The position numbers were made by a program, and so were the translations under genes. Shown piece by piece: positions 32,602 through 41,990 of a DNA stretch of 55,588 nucleotides. The notes below the pieces were generated by a model. That model was not told the origin of the DNA. It searched no databases and saw nothing but the letters and a program-made list of their open reading frames with translations. This DNA is from Pseudomonadota bacterium (lineage in GTDB: Bacteria > Pseudomonadota > Gammaproteobacteria > Burkholderiales > JABEVD01): NCBI GenBank assembly GCA_021835845.1, contig JAKBJU010000017.1, positions 1 to 55,588 of the forward strand. Reading direction: 5' to 3'. Position 1 is the stretch's first letter. Every line of letters begins with the position of its first letter.

Positions 32602-33431
32602 CGAGGCTCCTGAAAAATCGCCCCATGGCTCTGGGAGCCGCTTCCTTGCTTCTCGCCCTGGTCGGCATTGCCGACTACATGGTGGGCCGGGAGGTCACCT
32701 TCTCGCTGTTCTATCTTGCGCCCATCGCCCTCGTGACCTGGGTTTTCGGAAAACCCGCCGGCATGCTGGTTTCGCTGGTCGCGGCAGGATTCTGGGTGTT
32801 TGTCGATTCGAGCCACGCTCCCTATCCCAGGGCTTACATTCCCTACCTGAATTTTGCCATCAGGGTATGCGTTTTTGCGATCGTGGTGTGGCTTCTGGAT
32901 GCCCTCAAGGGAGAGATCGAAAAGGAAAAGGACCTGGCGAGAATCGACTATCTGACCGGAGCCGCGAGCCTGCGCGCCTATTACGAATTGCTTGAAATGG
33001 AGATCGCGAGGTCCAGAAGGTACAGGCATCCCTTCGCCATCGCCTATATCGATCTCGACAATTTCAAGGAGGTCAACGACAGGTTCGGGCATGCGGCCGG
33101 GGACGACACCCTGCGCAGCGTGGTTGCTTCCCTCAGGGAGGGGCTGCGCGAAACGGACAGCATTGCGAGGCTGGGCGGGGACGAATTCGCCCTGCTTCTG
33201 CCCGAAATGGACGGGAACGAGGCGAGACAGGTGTTTCCCAAGCTGCGGGAAGGGCTTTTGCTGGAGATGGAAAGGCACCGCTGGCCGGTCACGTTTTCGA
33301 TAGGCGTGCTGGTTTGCGAAGGCGCTGCATTCGATGCGAAGCGCCTGGTCGGCATGGCGGACGAGCTGATGTATTCGATCAAGAAGAGCGGCAAGAATGC
33401 GATCGGCTATTCTGTGGCTAGGGGGGGGTGA
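32598..33431 (+). CDS. membrane-bound diguanylate cyclase inside the Hyf-like operon
   Basis: The 277-residue protein has four predicted membrane helices (about 10-30, 34-50, 54-70 and 82-102), a short linker (DALKGEIEKEKDLARID) and a complete GGDEF domain: IDLDNFKEVND, GGDEF at 193-197 and the I-site RETD at 184-187. It should be an active, product-inhibited c-di-GMP synthase. Its ATG overlaps the HyfG-like stop, and the HyfI-like gene begins at the base after its stop, so it is translated from the same message between two core subunits. The sensor helices match no named domain I recognise. Confidence 0.9.
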   Translation: MTRLLKNRPMALGAASLLLALVGIADYMVGREVTFSLFYLAPIALVTWVFGKPAGMLVSLVAAGFWVFVDSSHAPYPRAYIPYLNFAIRVCVFAIVVWLLDALKGEIEKEKDLARIDYLTGAASLRAYYELLEMEIARSRRYRHPFAIAYIDLDNFKEVNDRFGHAAGDDTLRSVVASLREGLRETDSIARLGGDEFALLLPEMDGNEARQVFPKLREGLLLEMERHRWPVTFSIGVLVCEGAAFDAKRLVGMADELMYSIKKSGKNAIGYSVARGG

Positions 33432-33941
33432 ATGTACCGGATTCTCAGGGAAATACTCAGGAACGGCATCAAGACAGAAAGGGAGCTTCCTCCCGATGCC
33501 TCGCTCAGGGTGTCCATGCCGCAGTGCGGGGAAGCCCCGACCGCGCTGGGCAATGCGCTCGCCATCCGCCATGTCGATGCCGGTTCATGCAATGGCTGCG
33601 AGCTCGAAATTCATGCCCTCAACAATCCCTATTACAGGCTGGAAGGACTCGGGATGGGATTCGTGGCAAGTCCCCGGCATGCCGACATGCTTCTCGTGAC
33701 AGGGCCCGTATCCAAACATATGGAAGCGGCATTGCGGCGCACCTATGATGCAATGCCCGAACCCAGGCTGGTTGCGGCCATCGGCGATTGCGGAAAAAAC
33801 GGCGGGGCGTTCTGCCGCAGGAAAAACTATGCCTGCAAGGGAGGCGTATCGAGCGTTATCCCGGTCGATGTGGAAGTTCCAGGCTGCCCGCCGGAGCCGG
33901 CTGCGATACTTCAGGGGATTCTGTCGGCCATCAGGACTTGA
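33432..33941 (+). CDS. HyfI/NuoB-like Fe-S small subunit
   Basis: The 169-residue protein is of the NuoB/hydrogenase small-subunit type. The four ligands of the proximal [4Fe-4S] cluster are present: Cys53 and Cys56 in GSCNGCELEIHAL, Cys120 in GDCGKNGG and Cys152 in VPGCPPEP. TGPV at about 90 is the usual loop. So electron transfer through this subunit is retained although the partner subunit has no metal site. It is the last gene of the operon and overlaps the convergent SCO gene by 11 bases. No HyfA- or HyfH-like ferredoxin subunit is present here. Confidence 0.88.
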   Translation: MYRILREILRNGIKTERELPPDASLRVSMPQCGEAPTALGNALAIRHVDAGSCNGCELEIHALNNPYYRLEGLGMGFVASPRHADMLLVTGPVSKHMEAALRRTYDAMPEPRLVAAIGDCGKNGGAFCRRKNYACKGGVSSVIPVDVEVPGCPPEPAAILQGILSAIRT

Positions 33942-34527
33942 GCAGGTTCTCCATGTCCTGCGCCATGGCTTCAGGTTTTTCCCCGTACGGCATGTAGGTG
34001 CGCAGCTTGCCCCTGGGGTCGAATACGAAGCAGCCCGCCGTGTGGTCCATCGCATAATTCTTCATGTCGTCCTCGATCTGGACTTTCTGGTAGAAGACAT
34101 GGAATTCGTCCGCTGCCTTTTTCGTCTCCCGGGCATCGCCGTAAAGACCGAGAAAAGTCGGGTCGAACGAGGGAACGAACTGCTTCAGGATCTTCGGGGT
34201 ATCCCTTTCCGGATCGACCGTGACGAAGAGCACCTGGACTTTTTCTGCGTCTTTGCCCATTTTCTTCCTGGCCGTGGCAAGATCGGAGAGCGTGGTCGGG
34301 CAGACGTCGGGGCAATGGGTATAGCCGAAGAAAAGCACCACGACTTTCCCCCTGAAGTCTGAAAGCTGCCTTGCTCGCCCGTCGAAATCGGTGAGATGGA
34401 AATCCCTGCCGTAATCGACGCCGGAAAGATCCCTCGGAGGGGTGGCGTAGGAATCCTGCTTTTTCTCGCCGCATCCCGAGAGGGTGGCGAGCAGGATCAT
34501 GAAGAAAGCCAGTTTGCGCATTGCCAT
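33931..34527 (-). CDS. SCO1/SenC-family copper chaperone lipoprotein
   Basis: The 198-residue thioredoxin-fold protein has a lipobox (LSGC, Cys19), the copper-binding CPDVC (Cys72, Cys76) and the distal His162 in MDHTAG. These proteins deliver copper to the CuA site of cytochrome c oxidase. No oxidase genes are in the window. The start at 34527 has GAGG upstream. It converges with the HyfI-like gene. Confidence 0.92.
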   Translation of the reverse strand: MAMRKLAFFMILLATLSGCGEKKQDSYATPPRDLSGVDYGRDFHLTDFDGRARQLSDFRGKVVVLFFGYTHCPDVCPTTLSDLATARKKMGKDAEKVQVLFVTVDPERDTPKILKQFVPSFDPTFLGLYGDARETKKAADEFHVFYQKVQIEDDMKNYAMDHTAGCFVFDPRGKLRTYMPYGEKPEAMAQDMENLLKS

Positions 34528-34622
34528 GATGCCTCGATCAAAAACCCGATTCTAGTCCCGATTTCCGGAGCAGGAAAGCGTGCCCCTGTCGGCAAACCGG
34601 CAATTATGCGATAATTCGCGCC

Positions 34623-36029
34623 ATGGAAGCGCTAAATCTTTATGACAAATTATGGGGCAGCCATGTCGTCCGGGAGGAGAAGGATGGCACGGCCCTGCTG
34701 TACATCGACAGGCATCTCGTGCACGAGGTGACGAGCCCGCAGGCATTCGAAGGGCTGCGCCTTGCCGGAAGGAAACCGTGGAGGACCGGGTCCGTTCTTG
34801 CGGTCGCTGATCACAACGTGCCGACCACGGGCCGCGAAGGCGGCATCAGGGATGCCGTGTCCCGTCTCCAGGTCGAGACGCTGGATTCGAACTGCGAAGA
34901 TTACGGCATCCTCGAATTCAGGATGAATGACTTGCGCCAGGGCATCGTGCATGTCGTGGGGCCGGAGCAGGGAGCGACGCTTCCCGGCATGACGGTGGTC
35001 TGCGGCGATTCGCATACCAGCACGCACGGCGCTTTCGCTGCGCTCGCATTCGGGATAGGCACCTCCGAAGTCGAGCATGTGCTCGCCACCCAGTGTCTTC
35101 TGGGCAAGAAATCGAAATCCATGCGCATTGCGGTCGAGGGAGAGCTCGGCAGGGGGGTGACCGCGAAGGACATCGCGCTTTACGTCATCGGCAGAATCGG
35201 CACGGCCGGCGGCACCGGGTACGCCATCGAGTTTTCGGGAAGCGCTGTCAGCGCGCTCAGCATGGAAGGGCGGATGACGCTGTGCAACATGGCCATCGAG
35301 GCGGGCGCGAGGGCGGGCATGGTCGCAGTCGACGAAAAAACCATCGAGTATTTAAGGGGGAGGCCTTTTTCGCCGCAGGGCGAGCTTTGGGAAGCGGCCT
35401 GCAGTTACTGGCGGACCCTGAAAAGCGACGAGGGTGCGCATTTCGATGCGACGGTCACGATCGATGCGGCAGAGATCAGGCCGCAGGTGACTTGGGGAAC
35501 CTCCCCAGAAATGGTGGTTGCGATCGACGGCGCGGTTCCGGATCCGAAGCATTTTTCCGATCCCGTCAAGCGTCAGGGCATGGAGCGGGCGCTCGCCTAC
35601 ATGGGCCTTTCTCCCAACCAGAAGATCGAAGAAATTGTCGTGGACAAGATTTTTATCGGCTCCTGCACCAATTCCAGGATAGAGGATCTGAGGGCGGCAG
35701 CCGGCGTTGTGAAAGGGCGGCATGTCGCGAAGAACATCAGGCTTGCCATGGTCGTCCCTGGCTCCGGACTGGTCAAGCGCCAGGCCGAGAAGGAAGGGCT
35801 GGACAGGATTTTCCAGGAAGCGGGGTTCGAGTGGCGCGAGCCGGGCTGCTCCATGTGCCTTGCCATGAATGACGACAGGCTCTCTCTGGGAGAGCGCTGC
35901 GCTTCCACTTCCAACAGGAATTTCGAGGGAAGACAGGGGCAGGGCGGGCGCACCCATCTCGTGAGTCCTGAGCTTGCGGCTGCCGCGGCGATCGCGGGAC
36001 ACTTCGTCGACCCCGGGAGGCTGCCATGA
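34623..36029 (+). CDS. leuC: 3-isopropylmalate dehydratase large subunit
   Basis: LeuC and LeuD isomerise 2-isopropylmalate to 3-isopropylmalate. The 468-residue protein has the [4Fe-4S] cysteines in [13 protein letters not shown] and CSMC, plus [12 protein letters not shown]. The start at 34623 has no ribosome site, and a GATAAT (34610-34615) ends only seven bases before the ATG, so a leaderless or near-leaderless message is possible. The stop overlaps leuD (ATGA). The leaderless idea is inference. Confidence 0.96.
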   Translation: MEALNLYDKLWGSHVVREEKDGTALLYIDRHLVHEVTSPQAFEGLRLAGRKPWRTGSVLAVADHNVPTTGREGGIRDAVSRLQVETLDSNCEDYGILEFRMNDLRQGIVHVVGPEQGATLPGMTVVCGDSHTSTHGAFAALAFGIGTSEVEHVLATQCLLGKKSKSMRIAVEGELGRGVTAKDIALYVIGRIGTAGGTGYAIEFSGSAVSALSMEGRMTLCNMAIEAGARAGMVAVDEKTIEYLRGRPFSPQGELWEAACSYWRTLKSDEGAHFDATVTIDAAEIRPQVTWGTSPEMVVAIDGAVPDPKHFSDPVKRQGMERALAYMGLSPNQKIEEIVVDKIFIGSCTNSRIEDLRAAAGVVKGRHVAKNIRLAMVVPGSGLVKRQAEKEGLDRIFQEAGFEWREPGCSMCLAMNDDRLSLGERCASTSNRNFEGRQGQGGRTHLVSPELAAAAAIAGHFVDPGRLP

Positions 36030-36676
36030 AGCCATTCGGTTATCTCGACGGCCTGGTGGTGCCATTGGATCGGCCCAATGTCGATACCGATGCGATCATC
36101 CCGAAGCAGTTTCTGAAGTCGATAAGGCGCAGCGGTTTCGGGCCTAACCTGTTCGACGAATGGCGCTATCTGGATCACGGCGAACCCGGGATGGACAACA
36201 GCAGGCGCAAGCCGAATCCCGATTTCGTGCTGAATGCTCCGCGCTATCGCGGCGCGCAGATCCTGCTCTGCCGCGAGAATTTCGGCTGCGGCTCGTCCCG
36301 CGAGCATGCCCCCTGGGCGCTCGAAGATTACGGATTCAGGGCGATCATCGCGCCGTCTTTTGCCGACATCTTCTACAACAACTGCTTCAAGAACGGCCTG
36401 CTTCCCATCGTCCTCGATGCGAAGACTGTCGACGGACTTTTCCATGAAACCTTCGGAAATGAAGGCTACAGGCTCGCCATTGACCTCGAAAAGCAGGTCG
36501 TGGTGACGCCTTCCGGGGAGAGAATCGGGTTCGAGGTCGATGCTTTCAGGAAACACTGCCTGATCGAGGGACTCGACGACATCGGCCTTACGCTGGTTCA
36601 CGGCGACGAAATCAGGGCATTCGAAGACAGGTACAGAGGGGCGCAGCCCTGGCTTTTTATCGGGAATGAAAAATGA
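36026..36676 (+). CDS. leuD: 3-isopropylmalate dehydratase small subunit
   Basis: This is the swivelling domain partner of LeuC, 216 residues long. It shows [13 protein letters not shown] and the substrate loop [15 protein letters not shown], which are diagnostic. It overlaps leuC at its start and leuB at its end, both by ATGA, so the three are translationally coupled. Confidence 0.97.
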   Translation: MKPFGYLDGLVVPLDRPNVDTDAIIPKQFLKSIRRSGFGPNLFDEWRYLDHGEPGMDNSRRKPNPDFVLNAPRYRGAQILLCRENFGCGSSREHAPWALEDYGFRAIIAPSFADIFYNNCFKNGLLPIVLDAKTVDGLFHETFGNEGYRLAIDLEKQVVVTPSGERIGFEVDAFRKHCLIEGLDDIGLTLVHGDEIRAFEDRYRGAQPWLFIGNEK

Positions 36677-37737
36677 AAATCGCAGTATTGCCGGGAGACG
36701 GCATAGGGCCTGAGATCGTCGCGCAGGCTGTCAAGGTTTTGGATGTCCTCGCCAAAGACGGCCTGAAGATCGAGCTCGAATACGGGGACATAGGCGGCGC
36801 GGGTTACGATGCTGCGGGAGACCCCTATCCGGCTGCAACTTCGAAGCTCGCGATAGATGCCGATGCGGTGCTTCTGGGCGCGGTCGGCGGGTACCGCTAC
36901 GACAGCCTGCCGAGACCCATGCGGCCGGAGCAGGGGCTTCTGAGGATCAGGAAGGAACTCGGCCTGTTTGCGAATCTGCGCCCTGCCGTGCTCTATCCCG
37001 AGCTTGCGAGCGCATCCTCCCTGAAGCCAGAAGTGGTCGCCGGCCTAGACATCATGATCCTGAGGGAACTCACCGGGGACATTTATTTCGGCCAGCCCAG
37101 GGGATTGCGGCGGACTCCGGACGGCGAGCGCGAAGGCTTTGATACCATGCTCTACAGCGAGTCCGAAATCGCCAGGATAGCCCATGTCGGTTTCGGGACG
37201 GCCATGAAGCGCGGGAAGCGGCTCTGCTCCGTCGACAAGGCGAACGTGCTGGAGACCAGCGTGCTCTGGCGCGAAGTGGTCATGGAGGTCGCGAAGAACT
37301 ATCCCGAAATCGAGCTTTCCCACATGTATGTCGACAATGCCGCCATGCAGCTCGTCAGGAACCCCAAGCAGTTCGACGTGATCCTGACCGGGAACATGTT
37401 CGGGGACATTCTTTCTGACGAAGCTTCCATGCTGACGGGCTCGATAGGCATGCTTCCTTCCGCATCCCTGGATGCGCATGGCAAGGGGCTGTACGAGCCG
37501 ATTCACGGTTCCGCCCCGGATATCGCGGGACAGAACATCGCCAATCCGCTTGCGACCATTCTTTCGGTTGCGATGATGATGCGCCATACCTTCGGCAACG
37601 AGGCTGCGGCCGCAAGGATAGAAAATGCGGTCAAGAAGACGCTTGCCGAAGGCTTGCGCACTTCCGATATCCATCAGGAAGGGATGCGCAAGGTCGGGAC
37701 GCGGGAAATGGGCGATGCTGTTGCAGCAAGACTTTGA
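36673..37737 (+). CDS. leuB: 3-isopropylmalate dehydrogenase
   Basis: LeuB oxidatively decarboxylates 3-isopropylmalate using NAD. The 354-residue protein has [15 protein letters not shown] at the start, the substrate Arg region [28 protein letters not shown] with the metal-binding Asp residues, and [15 protein letters not shown] for NAD. It is the third gene of leuCDB; leuA is not in the window. Confidence 0.97.
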   Translation: MKIAVLPGDGIGPEIVAQAVKVLDVLAKDGLKIELEYGDIGGAGYDAAGDPYPAATSKLAIDADAVLLGAVGGYRYDSLPRPMRPEQGLLRIRKELGLFANLRPAVLYPELASASSLKPEVVAGLDIMILRELTGDIYFGQPRGLRRTPDGEREGFDTMLYSESEIARIAHVGFGTAMKRGKRLCSVDKANVLETSVLWREVVMEVAKNYPEIELSHMYVDNAAMQLVRNPKQFDVILTGNMFGDILSDEASMLTGSIGMLPSASLDAHGKGLYEPIHGSAPDIAGQNIANPLATILSVAMMMRHTFGNEAAAARIENAVKKTLAEGLRTSDIHQEGMRKVGTREMGDAVAARL

Positions 37738-37749
37738 TTTAGAGGATTA

Positions 37750-38781
37750 ATGTCGATGAGCAAGAAATACGATGTGGCCGTTCTGGGCGCAACAGGCGCG
37801 GTCGGAGAGACGATGCTTTCCATTCTGGAGGAGCGCAAATTTCCGGTAGGGGAAATCTACCCGCTCGCATCAAGCCGTTCCGCCGGCAGCAAGGTGCGCT
37901 TCAATGGGCGCGATGTGACGGTGCTCGATGTCGCCGATTTCGACTTCTCGAAGGCGAAAATCGGCCTCTTTTCCGCCGGCGGCAGCGTTTCAGCGGAATA
38001 TGCCCCCAGGGCTGCGGCTGCGGGCTGCGTCGTGATCGACAACACCGCCCATTTCCGCTACGAGGACGACATTCCGCTCGTCGTTCCCGAGGTAAATCCG
38101 CACGCCATAAGCCGTTACAAGAATCGCGGCATCATCGCCAATCCCAACTGCTCGACGATACAAATGCTGGTCGCGCTGAAGCCGATCCATGATGCCGTCG
38201 GGATAGAGCGGATCAATGTCGCGACCTATCAGGCCGTATCCGGAACGGGAAAGGAAGCGATAGAGGAGCTCGCCAGCCAAACCACGGCGCTTTTCAGCCA
38301 GAAGGAAGCCGTCTGCGAGGTTTATCCCAAGCGCATCGCCTTCAACGTGCTTCCCCACATCGACGTTTTCCTCGACAACGGTTACACCAAGGAGGAAATG
38401 AAGATGGTCTGGGAAACCCGCAAGATCATGGAAGACGATTCGATCAGGGTGAACCCGACAGCGGTCAGGGTTCCGGTGTTCTATGGCCATTCGGAAGCGG
38501 TTCATATCGAGACGAGGAAGAAGATCAGCGCCGCCGATGCGACGGAATTGCTGAAAAAATCTCCCGGAATTGTCGTCATGGACGAGAGGAAGCCGGGCGG
38601 CTATCCGACCCCGGCGATCGATGCGGCGGGACGCGACCCTGTTTTCGTGGGAAGGATACGCGATGACATTTCCCATCCGATGGGACTCGATCTGTGGGTC
38701 GTCAGCGACAATGTCAGGAAAGGCGCTGCACTCAACAGCGTACAGATCGCGGAGATTTTGATTGAAAAATATCTTGATTAA
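37750..38781 (+). CDS. asd: aspartate-semialdehyde dehydrogenase
   Basis: Asd makes aspartate semialdehyde, the branch point to lysine, threonine and methionine. The 343-residue protein has the Rossmann motif GATGAVGETML, the active-site Cys in IANPNCSTIQM and the catalytic His in RVPVFYGHSEAVH. A ribosome site AGAGGA precedes the ATG by a few bases. It lies 12 bases after leuB, the usual betaproteobacterial order before fimV. Confidence 0.96.
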   Translation: MSMSKKYDVAVLGATGAVGETMLSILEERKFPVGEIYPLASSRSAGSKVRFNGRDVTVLDVADFDFSKAKIGLFSAGGSVSAEYAPRAAAAGCVVIDNTAHFRYEDDIPLVVPEVNPHAISRYKNRGIIANPNCSTIQMLVALKPIHDAVGIERINVATYQAVSGTGKEAIEELASQTTALFSQKEAVCEVYPKRIAFNVLPHIDVFLDNGYTKEEMKMVWETRKIMEDDSIRVNPTAVRVPVFYGHSEAVHIETRKKISAADATELLKKSPGIVVMDERKPGGYPTPAIDAAGRDPVFVGRIRDDISHPMGLDLWVVSDNVRKGAALNSVQIAEILIEKYLD

Positions 38782-38839
38782 GCGATAATAAGGTGCCATT
38801 TCAGGCCGAATATCCATATTCCAGGCGAAGGCCACGTTC

Positions 38840-41386
38840 ATGATAAGACCGATGCTTAAAGTCGTGCTGCTTGCCTTCCTGCTGCCCTGCTTTTCCATGG
38901 CGGCCGGTCTTGGCGAACTGAAGGTCATGTCTCCGTTGGGGCAGCCCCTCAAGGCGGAAATCAATCTGGTTTCGATGAAGGCAGGGGAGCTGGAGTCTCT
39001 GGAAGCGCACATTGCAACTCCGGACGCATTCAGGCAGGCAGGCATTGAATACAACCCGCTGCTTGCCGACGTCAAGCTCAGCATAGCCACCCGTCCGGAC
39101 GGCAATCCTTACATCAAGCTGTCTTCTTCCGGGGTCGTGAACGATCCCTTTCTGGATGTGCTGATTTCGCTCTCTTCGTCTTCCGGGCGGATCGAGCGCG
39201 AATACACCCTGCTGTTCGACCCGGCGGAATCCGCCAAGGCTCCTGCAGTATCCCCCCCCGTTGCCCTGCCGGAACGCCATCTGGAGCAGCCCAAGCTCTT
39301 GGAAAAGCAGGCGGAACAGCCCAAGACGGCTGCCCCCGCAACCCCCTCCGGCAAATACGGGCCGGTGAAGAAGGGGGATACGCTGAGCGGGATTGCCATG
39401 GCGACCAAACCGGCAGGCGTTACGCTCGAGCAGATGCTTGTTGCGCTCTATCGGGCCAACGGCGATGCATTTTCCGGGAACAACATGAATCGCCTCGATG
39501 CAGGCACGATTCTCCGCATTCCGGGGAGCGAGGAAATTGCCGCAATAGGAAAAGGCGATGCCGAGAAAGTCGTTCAGCTCCAGGCTGCCGACTGGAATGC
39601 CTATCGCCAGAAGCTGGCGTCCTTTGCAGCCGAACGCAAGGAAGATCTGAAGCGCAGCGTTTCTGGAAAGATCACTGCGGCAGTCGAGAAAAAACCGGTC
39701 GCCCCGCAGGCCCAGGAAGTGCTGAAGTTGTCGAAGGGGGACGCGTCTTCACCGACTGCCGCTGAGGAAGCCAGGGCGGCGCAGGTCAAGACCCTGAACG
39801 ATGCGAGCGAACGCATCCTGATGCTCGAAAAGAACATCCAGGAAATGAAGAAGTTGCTCGACTTGAAGAACAAGGCGCTCGCCAGGGCGAGCGCCCCGCT
39901 GGCAGTCGTCAGAGCTCCGGCCGAAACTTCCCTCATCGACGACATCATGGCAAATCCGGTACTGCTCGGCGCTGCAGGCGGGGCGGTGCTTGGCATTGCA
40001 GGCGCGGCAATCCTGGTCTTGCGCAGGCGGAAGAAGAGCTTTGAACAGGTCATGCCCGAGTTTTCCGGGCGCGAGAAGATGCATCCTGAGCCGGAGCCGC
40101 CGGCAGCGAAGGCTGAGGAAGCTCAGCCTGAGGTCGCCATGGAAGCCGATCCTCTCGAAGAGGCACAGCTTTACATTTCCTATCGCCGCTACGACCAGGC
40201 GGAGGCGATTCTGGAAGGCGTGCTGCAGTCCAGTCCTGGAAATTTCGATGCGCTGTTGCTTCTCATGAAAGTGCATGCTGCAAGCGGCGAGAAGGACAAG
40301 CTCGAAGTTGCTGCGCGCAAGCTGCAGGTTGCCGAACCCTCCCATGAAATCTGGGAAAGGGCGATGGAAATCGGCTTTGTGGCGGATCCGGAAAACCCGC
40401 TTTACGGCGGAGCGGTGAAGGCGCATGAAGCGGCAACTCCTGCTGCGATCGAAAGGGCCGAGCCTGAAAGCCTGGATTTCGATCTCGGCATCGAAGAAGC
40501 GCCAGCCGAAACTGCCGAAGCAGAGCCCGCTGCAGATGCTGGAGCGCAAGAGCAGGCCGGGCCCGAGGAAGCGGGGGTGGTCGACTTCGATCTTTCTTCG
40601 ATGATGGAGGCGCCAGCCGAAACTGCCGAAGCAGCGCCTGAGGAAGCCGCTGGAGAAGCGCCCGAGGAAGCGGGGGTGGTCGACTTCGATCTTTCTTCGA
40701 TGATGGAGGCGCCAGCCGAAACTGCCGAAGCAGCGTCTGAGGAAGCCGCTGGAGAAGCGCCCGAGGAAGCGGGAATGGTCGATTTCGATCTTTCTGCGAT
40801 GATGGAAGCGCCGGCCGAAACTGCCGAAGCAGCGTCTGAGGAAGCCGCTGGAGAAGCGCCCGAGGAAGCGGGAATGGTCGACTTCGATCTTTCTTCGATG
40901 ATGGAAGCGCCGGCCGAAACAGAACCCGCTGCAGATGCTGGAGCGGAAGGGGAGGCCGGACCCGAGGAAGCGGGAATGGTCGATTTCGATCTTTCTTCGA
41001 TGCTGGAAGCGCCAGCCGAAGCTGCCGAAGAAGAACCTGCTGCAGATGCTGCACCAGAAGCCAGGGAGGAAGCAGCAGCGCTTTCCGGAGCTTCTTTCGA
41101 TCTTTCCGAGATTCCCTCTCTTGTGGAGACCGGGGGCAAGCCAAAACAGCCGGAAATGCCTTTGCCGGATGTCGATCTTCATCTGGGGGAAGAGCCCGGC
41201 GAGATGGCCGTACCCAAGGACCAGAGCTGGTATGAGGTTGCCACCAAGCTCGATCTTGCCAAGGTCTACCAGGAGATGGGCGACCAGGAGGGGGCGCGGG
41301 AAATTCTGGAAGAAGTGATGACCGAAGGTGATTCGGATCAGAAGGCCATGGCGAAGGCCATGCTCGACAGCCTTCCGAAGCCTTGA
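38840..41386 (+). CDS. fimV: FimV-type pole-organising protein
   Basis: FimV is an inner-membrane, peptidoglycan-binding polar hub for type IV pili and related systems. The 848-residue protein has a signal peptide (cleaved near SMA-AGLGELKV), the FimV N-domain, a LysM domain (about 173-232: KYGPVKKGDTLSGIA), a coiled coil (about 315-345), one membrane helix (VLLGAAGGAVLGIAGAAILVL), a TPR-like cytosolic part (ISYRRYDQAEAILEGVL) and the conserved C-terminal domain (SWYEVATKLDLAKVYQEMGD). Between these is a strongly acidic repeat array. The position between asd and truA is conserved. Confidence 0.93.
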   Translation: MIRPMLKVVLLAFLLPCFSMAAGLGELKVMSPLGQPLKAEINLVSMKAGELESLEAHIATPDAFRQAGIEYNPLLADVKLSIATRPDGNPYIKLSSSGVVNDPFLDVLISLSSSSGRIEREYTLLFDPAESAKAPAVSPPVALPERHLEQPKLLEKQAEQPKTAAPATPSGKYGPVKKGDTLSGIAMATKPAGVTLEQMLVALYRANGDAFSGNNMNRLDAGTILRIPGSEEIAAIGKGDAEKVVQLQAADWNAYRQKLASFAAERKEDLKRSVSGKITAAVEKKPVAPQAQEVLKLSKGDASSPTAAEEARAAQVKTLNDASERILMLEKNIQEMKKLLDLKNKALARASAPLAVVRAPAETSLIDDIMANPVLLGAAGGAVLGIAGAAILVLRRRKKSFEQVMPEFSGREKMHPEPEPPAAKAEEAQPEVAMEADPLEEAQLYISYRRYDQAEAILEGVLQSSPGNFDALLLLMKVHAASGEKDKLEVAARKLQVAEPSHEIWERAMEIGFVADPENPLYGGAVKAHEAATPAAIERAEPESLDFDLGIEEAPAETAEAEPAADAGAQEQAGPEEAGVVDFDLSSMMEAPAETAEAAPEEAAGEAPEEAGVVDFDLSSMMEAPAETAEAASEEAAGEAPEEAGMVDFDLSAMMEAPAETAEAASEEAAGEAPEEAGMVDFDLSSMMEAPAETEPAADAGAEGEAGPEEAGMVDFDLSSMLEAPAEAAEEEPAADAAPEAREEAAALSGASFDLSEIPSLVETGGKPKQPEMPLPDVDLHLGEEPGEMAVPKDQSWYEVATKLDLAKVYQEMGDQEGAREILEEVMTEGDSDQKAMAKAMLDSLPKP
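40583..41080 (+). repeat. tandem ~99-bp repeats in fimV (33-residue acidic units)
   Basis: Units start with DFDLSSMMEAPAET and end with EEAG(V/M)V at bases 40583, 40682, 40781, 40880 and 40982, three spaced 99 bp and one 102 bp, with a degenerate unit before (from about 40478) and after. Codons are nearly identical between the middle units, showing recent duplication. Copy number probably varies among strains. Confidence 0.9.
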
Positions 41387-41390
41387 AGGC

Positions 41391-41990
41391 ATGCGCGATT
41401 GCTTTGCACTGCACCCCGCGACCAGGATACTGCTCTGGATTTCGCTTGCCGCATATGCCTTTGTCTCTGGCCCGCGCCTGCTCGCGGTTCTGAGCCTCGC
41501 TCTGGCAGTTCTGCTGATCCTCCAGGGCAACAGGCTGTTTTTCAGGCTATTGCGCAGGATACGCTGGATCCTGCTGTCCCTCTTGGCGATTTATGCTTTC
41601 GAGACGCCTGGCGAATGCTTCTTTCCGGCAATGGGTGGGCCGACTTTCGAGGGGGTTGTCTCCGGCGGTATCCAGGCCTGGCGTATCGTCCTGACGATTG
41701 CCCTGCTGGCATTCCTGCAGGGATCGACTTCCAGGGAAGAAATGCTGAGCGGGATCTATGCGCTGTTGCTGCCCTTTAGGCGCTGGTTCGATGTCGAGCG
41801 CATCGCGGTGAGACTGCTGCTCACCCTGCATTATGCTGGAGAGCGGGGGCAAGGCGACTGGAGGGAGCGGATTTTCGATGCTTTTCGGGATGTAGAGCAT
41901 CCGCTGGCCAGCCTCAAGCTTCCCCTTTACCCTTTCAGGATGCGCGATGGAGCGGCTTTCCTCGCGCTCGTTACCGTATTGGCGTTGTGA
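41391..41990 (+). CDS. EcfT/CbiQ-like small membrane protein
   Basis: The 199-residue protein has about five hydrophobic helices (ILLWISLAAYAFVSGPRLLAV, LLSLLAIYAF, IVLTIALLAFLQG). The pattern and the STSREEMLSGIYALLLPFR segment resemble transmembrane components of energy-coupling-factor transporters, but the ATPase and substrate-binding partners are absent here. Its stop overlaps the GTG start of truA. Similar uncharacterised genes occur between fimV and truA in related genomes, as far as I recall. Function is unknown. Confidence 0.65.
   Translation: MRDCFALHPATRILLWISLAAYAFVSGPRLLAVLSLALAVLLILQGNRLFFRLLRRIRWILLSLLAIYAFETPGECFFPAMGGPTFEGVVSGGIQAWRIVLTIALLAFLQGSTSREEMLSGIYALLLPFRRWFDVERIAVRLLLTLHYAGERGQGDWRERIFDAFRDVEHPLASLKLPLYPFRMRDGAAFLALVTVLAL

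Noticed and set aside
26077-33941. Annotation of the Hyf-like operon as an active hydrogenase-4 or formate hydrogenlyase
   Set aside because: The large subunit lacks every NiFe cysteine, and no maturation protease, formate dehydrogenase or ferredoxin subunit gene is in the window.
39749-41530. 593-codon open frame opposite fimV with repeated FRRRFHHRRKIEIDH-like units
   Set aside because: The repeats are the reverse reading of the fimV repeat array, and no independent gene evidence exists.
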